From Acidobacteriota bacterium (GTDB taxonomy: Bacteria > Acidobacteriota > Aminicenantia > Aminicenantales > Aminicenantaceae), in assembly GCA_030669585.1 (NCBI GenBank), contig DAOVDI010000016.1, positions 1 to 35,161 of the forward strand: a DNA stretch of 35,161 nucleotides, in the 5' to 3' direction. Positions 7,490 to 17,434 of this stretch are shown piece by piece. The position numbers and the translations under genes are program-made. The notes beneath the pieces were generated by a model that was not told where the DNA came from, searched no databases, and worked only from the letters and a program-made list of their open reading frames with translations. Position 1 is the first letter of the stretch, and each line of letters begins with the position of its first letter.

Positions 7490-9979
7490 ATGACGGGAAA
7501 GAGGCTGTTTCTCATCTGCAATGCACACCTTGATCCGGTCTGGCTCTGGACATGGGAAGAAGGCGCTGCTGAGGCAATTTCCACATTCCGGGCAGCAGCT
7601 GGTATGTGTGAGGAATATGACGGCTTTGTATTCTGTCATAATGAGGCGGTTCTTTATCAATGGATCCAGGAGTATGAACCGGATCTTTTCACCCGCATCC
7701 AGGCGCTGGTAAAAGAGAAAAAGTGGTACATCATGGGAGGCTGGTATCTTCAACCTGACATTAATATGCCTGCCGGGGAATCGATCGTCAGGCAGATCCT
7801 GACAGGGAGGCGCTACTTTAAAAAACATTTTGGGATAGAGCCAAAGACTGCAGTCAATTTTGACTCCTTCGGCCACACAAGGGGATTGGTGCAGATATTG
7901 AAAAAATCCGGATATTCCTCTTATCTGTTCTGCCGCCCAGGTCAGAATGATCTGTCTCTTCCGTCAGATGATTTTATTTGGGTCGGGTATGACGGGTCAA
8001 AAATTCTAGCCCATAGGGCAGCGGACCACTACAATTCTGAGAGGGGAAAAGCTGTTGAAAAGGTAAAACTCTGGATTTCCCGAAATAGTGAAAAGCAGAC
8101 AGGGCTTCTTCTCTGGGGAATCGGCAATCATGGGGGAGGGCCTTCCAGGGAGGATCTGGAAAAGCTTGGTCGATATATGTCGGAGCAAAAAGAGTGGAAG
8201 ATATCACATTCTATTCCTGAAGATTATTTCAATGCCTTGGAATCGGTTAAGAAGCTGTACTCCCGGGTCGAGCAGGATCTGAATCCCTGGGCTGTGGGTT
8301 GTTACACGTCTATGTCCCGGATTAAATCGGGCTACAGGGCACTGGAAAATGCCTATTACCTGACGGAAAAAATGGCATCCCATGCTTCTCTGGCTGGTGT
8401 AATGGTCTATCCATTTGCTGCGCTTCAGGAAGCGCTGGAAGATCTGCTATTTTGTGGATTTCATGACATTTTGCCCGGATCCGCCATTCCTGAGGTCGAG
8501 ATCCAGGCGCTCCGAAAAATGGAACATGGGATGGAGATCCTTTCTAGGGTCAGAGCCAGAGCTTTTTTTGCGCTGCTCAAAGGCCAGCCCCGGGCCAGTG
8601 AAGATGAATTTCCGATCTTTGTCTATAACCCGCATCCTTATCCTGTTGAAAAACAGATTGTTGTGGAATTCCAGCCGGCCGAGCCTGTCCATGACCGGAA
8701 TATACGGAGAATACCTGTCATCACCTCCGAAGAAGACCATGTGATTCCCTCTCAATTGGAAAAGGAAAGCAGTAATATTGCCATAGATTGGAGAAAAAAA
8801 GTGGTTTTTTCTGCGTCTCTTCTGCCCAGCAGTATGCATTGCTACAGTTGTTACCTGAAGACAGAGCAAGTCAAGGCTTCACAAAGTCTTAAGGGCAGGA
8901 AAGAGTATTGTTTTCAATCTGATATTGCCGAGTTTGTCATCCATCCGGAAACCGGGTGGCTTTCCTCCTTTAAGGTTAAAGGTGAAAGCTATTTAAATAA
9001 TAACGGTTTGAAAGTTCTTGTTTTGGAGGACTATGCCGATCCCTGGGGAATGCAGGTAAAGGGTTTCCGAAAGGTCAAAGGAAAATTTAAGTTGACCTCT
9101 CCTCAAGAGAGCGCTCGGATGGCCGGAGTTTTTGCAGACAATCTTTCTCCTATCAGGATCATTGAGGATGGACCGCTCCGCACTGTTGTGGAGGCGCTTT
9201 TTTCCTATAACCGGTCATCGCTCTGCCTGCACTATATATTCCCGAAAAAGGGAAGTGAATTTGAAATCCGGCTGAGGATTTTTTGGCAGGAAAAAAACAC
9301 CATGCTAAAACTTTCCTTCCCGACTCCTTTTTCTTCCGGCACATGTCTTGGTCAGGTCGCATATGGTGTTGAAGAGTTTTATTCCTGTGAGAGTGAACAG
9401 GTAGCCCAGAAATGGGAAGCTGTAGTTTCCACAGGTAAAATCCACGCCATGACTGTCATCAATCAGGGAACTTACGGGTTTGATTTTTATCAGGGAGAGA
9501 TACGATTGTCCATGCTGCGATCAGCCGCCTATGCGGCCCATCCTGTCGGGGAAAATGTTCCCATTGTGCCTCAAGACCGGTTCATTCCCCGTATCGACCA
9601 GGGAGAGCGAGTATTCCGTTTCTGGGTCAATGGCGGCCCTGCTTCAGAGAGGTTGGAAAAGATCGACCGGGAAGCCCTGGTAAAAAATGAGGAACCTCTG
9701 GCTTTCTGCTGTTTTCCAGAAGGAGAGGGGGGAAAACCCATGCCTGGTCTGTCCCTCAGCGATGATGTTGTCCAGGTTACTGCTGTGAAGCTGGATGAAG
9801 AGAACAACCGGCTGATCATCCGGTTGTTCGAACCGACCGGAAAAATACGGCATACCAAACTATCCATTCCTGTGCTGGACTTATTGTATTCAGTCCGTTT
9901 AGAGGGATTTGAGATCAAGACTCTGACAGTGGACCTGGATAGTAAAAAAATTCATGAAACGGATTTGATGGAGAAATGA
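7490..9979 (+). CDS. Glycoside hydrolase family 38 alpha-mannosidase
   Basis: LICNAHLDPVWLWTWEEG, CHNEAVLYQWIQEYEPDLF, MGGWYLQPDINMPAGESIVRQILTGRRYFKKHFG, NFDSFGHTRGLVQILKKSGY, typical of GH38. Confidence 0.92.
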   Translation: MTGKRLFLICNAHLDPVWLWTWEEGAAEAISTFRAAAGMCEEYDGFVFCHNEAVLYQWIQEYEPDLFTRIQALVKEKKWYIMGGWYLQPDINMPAGESIVRQILTGRRYFKKHFGIEPKTAVNFDSFGHTRGLVQILKKSGYSSYLFCRPGQNDLSLPSDDFIWVGYDGSKILAHRAADHYNSERGKAVEKVKLWISRNSEKQTGLLLWGIGNHGGGPSREDLEKLGRYMSEQKEWKISHSIPEDYFNALESVKKLYSRVEQDLNPWAVGCYTSMSRIKSGYRALENAYYLTEKMASHASLAGVMVYPFAALQEALEDLLFCGFHDILPGSAIPEVEIQALRKMEHGMEILSRVRARAFFALLKGQPRASEDEFPIFVYNPHPYPVEKQIVVEFQPAEPVHDRNIRRIPVITSEEDHVIPSQLEKESSNIAIDWRKKVVFSASLLPSSMHCYSCYLKTEQVKASQSLKGRKEYCFQSDIAEFVIHPETGWLSSFKVKGESYLNNNGLKVLVLEDYADPWGMQVKGFRKVKGKFKLTSPQESARMAGVFADNLSPIRIIEDGPLRTVVEALFSYNRSSLCLHYIFPKKGSEFEIRLRIFWQEKNTMLKLSFPTPFSSGTCLGQVAYGVEEFYSCESEQVAQKWEAVVSTGKIHAMTVINQGTYGFDFYQGEIRLSMLRSAAYAAHPVGENVPIVPQDRFIPRIDQGERVFRFWVNGGPASERLEKIDREALVKNEEPLAFCCFPEGEGGKPMPGLSLSDDVVQVTAVKLDEENNRLIIRLFEPTGKIRHTKLSIPVLDLLYSVRLEGFEIKTLTVDLDSKKIHETDLMEK

Positions 9980-11205
9980 AAAGAACCCCTGTTTCTGTGA
10001 TTATGGTTGGGATCGGCGGTATGGGGTATCATTATGTCAAAGCCCTGCTTGAAGATTTTCCTGAAGGAGCTGTTCAGTTGGTTGCAGCTGTGGATCCTTT
10101 TCCAGAGGGTTCAGCGATCTATTCAGAATTGAAAAATAGAGATATCCCTGTTTACCATGATTTGGAGAACTGTTTTGCAGAAGGAGAACGAGCAGATCTG
10201 ACTGTGGTATCCTCACCTATTCAGCACCATGTTTCCCAGAGCTGCATAGCTCTTGAGCATGGAAGCCATGTTCTGTGTGAAAAACCGGTCAGCGCTGCAG
10301 TTCAGGATGTGGACAGGTTGATTCGGATAAAAGATTTTTCCAAACGCCATGTAAGGGTAGGTTATCAATGGTCCTTTTCGTCGGCCATTCAAGATTTAAA
10401 ACAGGATATTCAGGCCGGCAGATTTGGTGGTCCAATCCGAATGAGATGCTTGTGTCTCTGGCCGAGAAAGTTGAGCTATTTTAAGCGTAATGACTGGGCA
10501 GGAAGAATAAAAGACAGGGAAGGGCGGTGGGTCCTGGACAGCCCGGCCAACAATGCTGCGGCACACTATCTACATAATATGTTTTACTGTCTTGGGAATA
10601 GCATCAATACCAGTGCAGAACCGTCATCCATTAAGGCGGAAGTGTACAGGGCCTATCATATAGAAAATTATGATTCGATCGCCTGCCGCATTAATACATC
10701 AACAGGTGTGGAACTGCTCTTTTACGCGTCACATGCAGTGCAGCATTCCTTTGGGCCTGTTTTTGTATTTGAGTTCGATGACGCGGTCATTAAATATGAT
10801 GGGATGGGACAAAAGATCCTGGCCATCCATAAAAACGGATCACAAAAGATATATGGAGATCCGGATATTCAACCTTTCAGGAAATTGCACCAGGCTGTCC
10901 ATGCCGTGCAAAAAAAAACACCTGTTTTGTGCGGTCCTGAAGCCGCCCGTTCCCAAACCGTTTGCATCAACGGCATACAGGAATCCGTTAAAGATGTCGG
11001 CGTATTTCCAGATGAAGACATACATAAAAACAACCAGGGGCAGTACTGGGTCCGGGATTTGGCTGAGACCTTTCATCAGTGTTATTCAACAGGCATGCTG
11101 CCTTCGGAACAGGGAAAAAATTGGGGAGGAAAAGGTTTGCCCGTGAAACTGGATGGATATTCCTTCTTCCCGGATGGAAAATTTTCAGAGGGAAGTAATT
11201 CGTGA
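9976..11205 (+). CDS. Gfo/Idh/MocA-family NAD(P)-dependent oxidoreductase
   Basis: VGIGGMGYHYVKALLE Rossmann motif and catalytic VLCEKPVSAAVQDVDRLI. 4-nt overlap with the upstream gene. Confidence 0.9.
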   Translation: MKRTPVSVIMVGIGGMGYHYVKALLEDFPEGAVQLVAAVDPFPEGSAIYSELKNRDIPVYHDLENCFAEGERADLTVVSSPIQHHVSQSCIALEHGSHVLCEKPVSAAVQDVDRLIRIKDFSKRHVRVGYQWSFSSAIQDLKQDIQAGRFGGPIRMRCLCLWPRKLSYFKRNDWAGRIKDREGRWVLDSPANNAAAHYLHNMFYCLGNSINTSAEPSSIKAEVYRAYHIENYDSIACRINTSTGVELLFYASHAVQHSFGPVFVFEFDDAVIKYDGMGQKILAIHKNGSQKIYGDPDIQPFRKLHQAVHAVQKKTPVLCGPEAARSQTVCINGIQESVKDVGVFPDEDIHKNNQGQYWVRDLAETFHQCYSTGMLPSEQGKNWGGKGLPVKLDGYSFFPDGKFSEGSNS

Positions 11206-12230
11206 TGAATTCCGGATCATGGGAATTGGTCATAAAAACGCTGAACTTTGAATTGCCTTCGCGTATTCCCCGTCATGCATGGATCCTTCCTTGGGCTGAG
11301 AAGAAACACCCGGAATGGATCAAAGTTCTAAAGTCAAAATATCCTGACGATATTGTTCAGGCCCCTGCATTCTATTCCATCCCCCTTGCTATTTCTGGAG
11401 ACAAGTACAAGGCCGGCACCTATATCGATGAATGGGGTTGCAGGTTTTCAAACCCACAGGACGGGGTCATGGGCATTGTCCGTGAGCCGCTCATCCTTGA
11501 TTGGAGTAAGCTTGGCGAATTTCGACCGCCGGAAAATATCCTGTCCCTGGACAAGGAAATAATAAACGCATTCTGCCGGAGTTCTGACAAATTTGTGCTG
11601 GCCGGAACCTGTCAGCGCCCCCTTGAGCGTCTGCAGTTCATCCGGACTATGGAGCAGTCAATGATCGACCTCATTGAACAGCCGCCTGAACTGTTCGAAC
11701 TTTTGGGCAGGATACACGGCTTGTATCTCAAGGAAGTTGAACTCTGGGCCGGGACGGATGTGGATGCGATCACCCTGATGGACGATTGGGGGACACAATC
11801 CGGTTTGATGATCTCCCCGGATGTGTTCCGAAAGATATTTAAGCCCATGTACAAAGAATATGTTGAAGCGGCGCATCATCGTGGAAAATATGTTTTTATG
11901 CACTCGGACGGCCATATCATGGAGATCTATCCGGATCTGATCGAGATCGGGATCGATGCGATCAATTCCCAGATCTTTTGCATGGGGGTCGATAAGTTAG
12001 GGGAAAGGTTCCGCGGACAGGTCACTTTCTGGGGAGAAGTTGACCGGCAGAATCTGTTGCCCCATGGGTCAGTGAAGGAAATAAAGAGAGCTGTCGATCA
12101 AATGTACGCTGGCCTCTATAACAAGGGAGGTGTTATCGCCCAATGTGAGTTCGGTCTTGAAGCTAGACCTGAAAATATTGCAGCTTTTTTTGAAGCATGG
12201 AATAGCATTTCCAAAACTCTGGAGAAGTGA
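11202..12230 (+). CDS. Uroporphyrinogen decarboxylase (UroD/MtaA)-fold protein
   Basis: GTCQRPLERLQFIRTMEQSMIDLIEQPPELFELL, DVDAITLMDDWGTQSGLMISPDVFRKIFKPMYKEYVEAAHHRGKYVFMHSDG. 4-nt overlap with the upstream gene. Confidence 0.82.
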   Translation: MMNSGSWELVIKTLNFELPSRIPRHAWILPWAEKKHPEWIKVLKSKYPDDIVQAPAFYSIPLAISGDKYKAGTYIDEWGCRFSNPQDGVMGIVREPLILDWSKLGEFRPPENILSLDKEIINAFCRSSDKFVLAGTCQRPLERLQFIRTMEQSMIDLIEQPPELFELLGRIHGLYLKEVELWAGTDVDAITLMDDWGTQSGLMISPDVFRKIFKPMYKEYVEAAHHRGKYVFMHSDGHIMEIYPDLIEIGIDAINSQIFCMGVDKLGERFRGQVTFWGEVDRQNLLPHGSVKEIKRAVDQMYAGLYNKGGVIAQCEFGLEARPENIAAFFEAWNSISKTLEK

Positions 12231-12247
12231 TCTGAACTATTCACGGA

Positions 12248-13192
12248 ATGAACGAGACAAAAGGGATGAACGAAACAACTAAAACCTATGTGGTGGGGGT
12301 GGATCTGGGAGGTACAAAGATCGAAGCCTGCCTTCTTGATTCAGACCGGAACTGCCTGGACCGCTATCGGGTTTTTTCAGAAGCATACAGAGGGGTGGAA
12401 CATGTTCTGGAAAATATCGAGAAGGTCATCCGTACTGTAGCTAAAGGCCGCTCTTTTAAAGCTGTCGGGATGGGAACTCCAGCAACATATCTTAAAGACG
12501 AAGACAGGCTTTATGGCGCTCCCCATACTCCTGTTTACGAGGAGCGCGGATTTATCAGCCGGTTGCGGGATCGATTGTCCGTTCCCCTCCTTGTAGAAAA
12601 TGATGCCAATTGTCTAGCTCTGGCGGAATTTTTTGCAGGATGCGAAGGAAAGTATACACATATTATGGCCGTCATTCTGGGAACAGGTATGGGCTCTGGC
12701 CTGATCTTGAACAATATGCTTTACCGTGGGAAAAGGGGTGCTGCCGGAGAGATTGGTCATACAAGCATCGACATCAACGGCCGATTATGTGAATGCAGCC
12801 GCAGGGGATGTGCTGAAGCCTATCTGTCCGGTCCCAGCCTCTCCCGACGATTTTTTGATCTAAGTGGAAAAAAGCTGAATGTAAGAGAGACCTTTCAACT
12901 CTTCCAGGACGGAGATTCTCAGGCAGAAGATTTCTTTGTTGAAAGCTGCCGTATCATGGGAGAGGTATTTGCCAATGTGATAAACACACTGGATCTTCAA
13001 GCCGTCATCCTGGGAGGAGGAGTCTCCAATCTGTCCGTATGGTACGAAAAAGTTCCTGCCTTTATTGAAAAGTCCCTTTTCGGGATTCCAAGAGGCTCAT
13101 TTCCCCTTCTTAAGGCTAAAATGGGAGACTCTGCCGGAGTATTCGGGGCTGCATATCTTGCTTTGAGAGAGCTGGGATTTATGACTTTTTAA
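12248..13192 (+). CDS. ROK-family sugar kinase
   Basis: VGVDLGGTKIEACLLD, VENDANCLALAEF, GTGMGSGLILN, GEIGHTSIDINGRLCECSRRGCAEAY (ROK zinc motif). True start may be the second in-frame ATG at 12266. Confidence 0.9.
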   Translation: MNETKGMNETTKTYVVGVDLGGTKIEACLLDSDRNCLDRYRVFSEAYRGVEHVLENIEKVIRTVAKGRSFKAVGMGTPATYLKDEDRLYGAPHTPVYEERGFISRLRDRLSVPLLVENDANCLALAEFFAGCEGKYTHIMAVILGTGMGSGLILNNMLYRGKRGAAGEIGHTSIDINGRLCECSRRGCAEAYLSGPSLSRRFFDLSGKKLNVRETFQLFQDGDSQAEDFFVESCRIMGEVFANVINTLDLQAVILGGGVSNLSVWYEKVPAFIEKSLFGIPRGSFPLLKAKMGDSAGVFGAAYLALRELGFMTF

Positions 13193-13209
13193 AGACTTGG
13201 CGCCGAACC

Positions 13210-13256
13210 GTAAATCACTTCAGGTGAGGGCAATTTCACCCCTGAGGGTTATTTAC
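13210..13256. other. Imperfect stem-loop in the ROK kinase / histidine kinase intergenic region
   Basis: gtaaat...atttac outer arms around CTTCAGG...CCTGAGG. No U tract follows, so not called a classical intrinsic terminator. Confidence 0.5.
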
Positions 13257-13392
13257 AAGATATTGATATTTCTATATCTTTACTTTGATATAAAGCGGAA
13301 ATTGTTCGGATAAAAAGCCTAAAAAGTCGGCTCAAAAAATCCGGCTTGGGACCGAATAAAACAGTGAGCATCTTATAAAAAGAAAAAATGGA

Positions 13393-14850
13393 ATGAGTAT
13401 TAAAGCCAAGTTATCTGTCATCATCATTCTGATTGGCTTAATGTTTTTCCTTATCACAGGGTTTATTGCCTGGACTCAGCTTGATGAAAAAGGACAGGCA
13501 GCGTCTCTGGATGTTTCTAAAATGAATAAAAAGCTGGAGCAGGGAGTAAAAGTTCTGGCTATTATCTGCCTGTTGATCCTATTTGTTTCACACCGGCTCC
13601 TTTCAGATGTTGTCAAATCCATCAATGTGTTGAAAAAAGGTGCTGAAACCATCGGGAAAGGAAAATATGACCACCGGATCGATCTGAGTACTGCGGATGA
13701 GCTGGGAAAGCTGGCTGTCTCGTTCAACAAAATGACGGAAAACCTGCAGAAAACAACCATATCCAGGGATTATGTGGATAACATCGTCCGCTCCATGCAT
13801 GGTGGTCTGATCGTCACTTCCCCGGAACGATACATTCAAACTGTTAATTCTTCGGCCTGCGATATGCTGGGGTACAGCAAGAAGGAATTTCATGGAATGC
13901 CCCTGGAAAATATTTTTGCTAATGAGTCTGCTATTTTTAAAAAAAGCTTTGATGAGCTTCTGAACAAAGGATTTATCCGCTACGTCGAAACCAGCTTTAA
14001 GACCAAGGATGGACACCGTATCCCTGTTCTGTTTTCTGCTTCGGTCATGAGGGGAGCGGATGAGCAGGAGCAGGGCATTGTCCTGGTCTCTGCGGATATA
14101 ACAGAAAGAAAGGAATCAGAACTGAAGCAGAACCGCCTTCTTGAGGAATTGGATAGTGTCAATAAAGAATTGAACGATTTTGCCTATATCGTTTCTCATG
14201 ACCTGAAGGCGCCTCTTAGAGGTATAAGCTCTATTGCGACGTGGATTCAGGAAGATTACAAGGACCGGTTGGATAAAGATGGCAAAGAACAACTGGGACT
14301 GCTCGTAAACCGCGTCAATAGATTGCAGAACCTTATTGATGGGATCCTGCATTACTCCCGTGTGGGGAGAGTAAATGAGGAGAAAGAAGAGGTCGACTTG
14401 AATGAGGTAGTCATTGAGCTTATCGATTCCCTTTCTCTACCTTCTCATATAATGATTTCGATCGACGGCCGCCTGCCTACCGTGTTCTGTGAGCCGACAC
14501 GTATGAGTCAGCTCTTTCAGAATCTGATAAGCAATGCCGTTAAATATATGGACAAAGAGCAGGGCTTGGTCAGGATTGGATGTATTGAGAAAGATGACTG
14601 TTGGCAGTTTTTCATCTCTGATAATGGACCAGGGATCGATGAAAAATATTTCAAGAAGATATTTCAGATCTTCCAGACGCTCAAAGCCAGGGATGAAGTG
14701 GAAAGCACTGGAATTGGCCTAGCTGTTGTTAAAAAGATCGTGGAAATGAATGGAGGCCGCATATGGGTGGAATCCGAACTTGGAAAAGGGAGTACTTTCT
14801 TTTTTACAATTGCAAAGAGTATTGAAGGTGAAAAGGGTGGAAACAAATGA
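13393..14850 (+). CDS. Sensor histidine kinase (2 TM, HAMP, PAS, HisKA, HATPase_c)
   Basis: Two hydrophobic segments, HAMP-like INVLKKGAETIGKGKYDHRIDLSTADELGKLAVSFNKM, PAS, FAYIVSHDLKAPLRGI (H-box), NAVKY (N-box), DNGPGID, GIGLAVVKKIVEMNGGRIWVESELGKGSTFFF. Confidence 0.93.
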   Translation: MSIKAKLSVIIILIGLMFFLITGFIAWTQLDEKGQAASLDVSKMNKKLEQGVKVLAIICLLILFVSHRLLSDVVKSINVLKKGAETIGKGKYDHRIDLSTADELGKLAVSFNKMTENLQKTTISRDYVDNIVRSMHGGLIVTSPERYIQTVNSSACDMLGYSKKEFHGMPLENIFANESAIFKKSFDELLNKGFIRYVETSFKTKDGHRIPVLFSASVMRGADEQEQGIVLVSADITERKESELKQNRLLEELDSVNKELNDFAYIVSHDLKAPLRGISSIATWIQEDYKDRLDKDGKEQLGLLVNRVNRLQNLIDGILHYSRVGRVNEEKEEVDLNEVVIELIDSLSLPSHIMISIDGRLPTVFCEPTRMSQLFQNLISNAVKYMDKEQGLVRIGCIEKDDCWQFFISDNGPGIDEKYFKKIFQIFQTLKARDEVESTGIGLAVVKKIVEMNGGRIWVESELGKGSTFFFTIAKSIEGEKGGNK

Positions 14851-15260
14851 ACCCAAACAAACCAATCCTTCTTGTTGAAGATGATCTTGTGGACCAGATG
14901 ACCGTGAAAAGGTCTCTTAAGGAGCTAAACGTCAGTAACAGGTTGGTAATTGCCAATAATGGAGAAGAAGCCCTGTTTTATCTGAATGATGAAAAATATC
15001 AGAAACCGGCGATCATCCTGCTGGACATAAATATGCCGAGGATGAACGGCCTTGAATTTCTTGAGATCGTCAAAAATGATGATGAATTAAAAAAAGTACC
15101 AGTTATCGTCCTTTCAACATCAAAGGCTGACAGTGACCGGATCGATTCTTTTAATCTGGGTGTAGCCGGTTATATGGTTAAACCTGTGGATTATAAAAAA
15201 TTTGTAGATGTGATAAAGACGATTCATATGTATTGGAAATTAAGTGAACTGCCGGAGTGA
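14847..15260 (+). CDS. Single-domain (Rcp1-like) response regulator
   Basis: LLVEDDLVDQMTVKRSL, LLDINMPRMNGLEFL, VIVLSTS, YMVKPVD. 4-nt overlap with the kinase. Confidence 0.93.
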   Translation: MNPNKPILLVEDDLVDQMTVKRSLKELNVSNRLVIANNGEEALFYLNDEKYQKPAIILLDINMPRMNGLEFLEIVKNDDELKKVPVIVLSTSKADSDRIDSFNLGVAGYMVKPVDYKKFVDVIKTIHMYWKLSELPE

Positions 15261-15291
15261 TCGGTTTGATAAAAAAGGAAGGAAAAAATCC

Positions 15292-17358
15292 ATGAAAGCT
15301 AAGATATTATTTATCGAGGATGACAAGATCGATCAAAAAGCTTTTAAACGTTTGGTGGAAAATCAACAGCTTCCGTATGAATATGTCATGGTTGAGTCGG
15401 TGGAGAATGCTAAAAAACACTTGAAGACAGACAATTTTGACATCGTTCTCATGGATTACATGCTGACAGACGGAACAGCCTTTGATATTTTTGATTCTTT
15501 AGTTGAGACACCCTTTGTCATGTTGACTGGCTCAGGGGATGAAGAAGTGGCTGTTAAGGCTATGAAATCAGGAGCCCTTGACTATTTGATCAAAGATCCG
15601 GAAAGAAATTATTTAAAAGTCCTTCCAGTGGTCATCGAGAATGCATTAAAGCATCATAAAGATGAAAAAATGTTTCAGATGCTCTCCCATGCTGTAATGG
15701 ATATCAAGGACAGTATTTATTTTACAGACATAGAAGACACGATTATTTATGTCAATGATGCGTTCTGCAGAACATACGGGTATAGGGAAGAAGAGATCGT
15801 CGGGAAAAACGCATCGATCCTATGGAACAAGGATACGGAAAATGAATACCGTCTGAGCATTTTTCCAAAAGCACTTCGCGGTGGATTAAAAGGAGAATTC
15901 CTGCATAGAAAACAGGATGGAAGCATGTTTCCGGTCTTACTTTCAAGGGCCTTGATCAAGGATGAGAGGAAAAACGATATTGCTCTGGCGGGTATTGTGC
16001 GAGATATTACTGAAAGAAAAATGATCGAGCAGCAGTTTCAATCTTTAGCTCATTATGACTCGTTGACCAGTTTACCAAACCGGGCGCATATGATCGAACG
16101 GCTCAGTCAATCGCTGGTCCAAGCGCGTTGGAATAATTACACATTGGCGTTGCTTTTTATCGATCTGGATAATTTCAAGAAGATCAATGATACTCTGGGT
16201 CATGAAGCGGGAGATAACATGTTGAAGGAGGTCGCGCTGCGTCTGATCGAATGTGTGCGTGATTCAGATACAGTCGCCCGGGTGGGAGGAGATGAGTTTA
16301 TGATCATATTGCCCAGGATCACCAGGGCGCAGGATGCGGCCATAATAGCGCAGAGGATCATCGATTCATTGATTTCTCCCTTTAATCTGGACAGACAGGA
16401 GTGTTCTATCGGAGCGAGTATCGGGATCAGTCAATTTCCGGTAGATGGTGATGATTATGAAACGCTTGTCAAAAACGCAGATATTGCCATGTACAAGGCA
16501 AAAGATATCGGCAAAAATAATTATCAGTTTTATAATCCAGCAATGAATATTGCAGCCTTTGAACATCTGGTCCTGGAAAACAAGTTGAGGAAAGCAGTTG
16601 AAAAAAACGAATTTCTCCTTCATTACCAACCACAGATCGATCTCAAGACGAACAAGATTGTCGGGGTTGAGGCGCTGATCCGTTGGAAGGATCCAGACTC
16701 TGAAGAGTTGATATACCCTGGGCAGTTTATCCCGCTTGCAGAGGAAACAGGGTTGATAATGTCCATTGGAGAATGGCTGCTCCAAACAGCATGTAAGCAG
16801 AACAAAGCCTGGCAGGATGCCGGTTATTCTCCAATGAATATGGCTATCAATATGTCAGGACGGCAGTTTAAACAGCAAAAAATTGTAAAAATGATTTCTG
16901 ATGAATTGGGAAAAACAGGGCTTAATCCAAAATATCTTGAACTGGAGTTGAACGAGAGCATATTGCTTCAGACAGAGGTCACATCCAGGATTCTGGAAGG
17001 TTTTGCCGATCTGGGAATTAAGCTTTCCATAGATGATTTCGGCACAGGTTATTCATCATTGAGTTATCTGAAAAAGCTGCCGATCGACAAGCTGAAAATC
17101 GACCAGTCTTTTATCAGGGGGATATCGAAAAATGCCAGTGACCGCGAGATCATAAAAGCCATTATCACCATGTCCCATAGTCTTAATATCAAGGTTATTG
17201 CTGAAGGCGTGGAATACGAAAGTCAACTGAAATTTTTACGCGAATTGGGATGTGATATGGCGCAGGGCTATCTTTTTTGTTATCCGGTGCCTGCGGAAAA
17301 ATTATCAGAATCGTTGTCAAAGGAGCAGCCGGCAATTTTTGTTCCCCAGGCTAACTGA
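15292..17358 (+). CDS. REC-PAS-GGDEF-EAL cyclic-di-GMP turnover protein
   Basis: Start moved to ATG 15292 (SD aaggaagg). REC (IEDD..VLMDYML..KD), PAS, RDSD-TVARV-GGDEF (I-site plus active site), EALIRW, ELNESIL, DDFGTGYSSL, AEGVE. Confidence 0.93.
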   Translation: MKAKILFIEDDKIDQKAFKRLVENQQLPYEYVMVESVENAKKHLKTDNFDIVLMDYMLTDGTAFDIFDSLVETPFVMLTGSGDEEVAVKAMKSGALDYLIKDPERNYLKVLPVVIENALKHHKDEKMFQMLSHAVMDIKDSIYFTDIEDTIIYVNDAFCRTYGYREEEIVGKNASILWNKDTENEYRLSIFPKALRGGLKGEFLHRKQDGSMFPVLLSRALIKDERKNDIALAGIVRDITERKMIEQQFQSLAHYDSLTSLPNRAHMIERLSQSLVQARWNNYTLALLFIDLDNFKKINDTLGHEAGDNMLKEVALRLIECVRDSDTVARVGGDEFMIILPRITRAQDAAIIAQRIIDSLISPFNLDRQECSIGASIGISQFPVDGDDYETLVKNADIAMYKAKDIGKNNYQFYNPAMNIAAFEHLVLENKLRKAVEKNEFLLHYQPQIDLKTNKIVGVEALIRWKDPDSEELIYPGQFIPLAEETGLIMSIGEWLLQTACKQNKAWQDAGYSPMNMAINMSGRQFKQQKIVKMISDELGKTGLNPKYLELELNESILLQTEVTSRILEGFADLGIKLSIDDFGTGYSSLSYLKKLPIDKLKIDQSFIRGISKNASDREIIKAIITMSHSLNIKVIAEGVEYESQLKFLRELGCDMAQGYLFCYPVPAEKLSESLSKEQPAIFVPQAN

Positions 17359-17389
17359 ATTCCACTTGCCCAAACCGGTCCCATCCAAG

Positions 17390-17434
17390 CCTGCTTTATT
17401 CATAAAAACTGCCGATAGCCTAACATAATTTCTT
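17390..17434 (+). repeat. Dispersed intergenic repeat, copy 2
   Basis: 44/45 identical by eye to 3967..4011. Followed by gtgaataatccaggctag, a motif resembling 27046..27062, 30053..30070 and 30303..30319. Confidence 0.9.

Noticed and set aside
13388-13396. Minimal upstream ORF ATG-GAA-TGA overlapping the histidine kinase start
   Set aside because: Two-codon ORF that can easily arise by chance; no supporting context.
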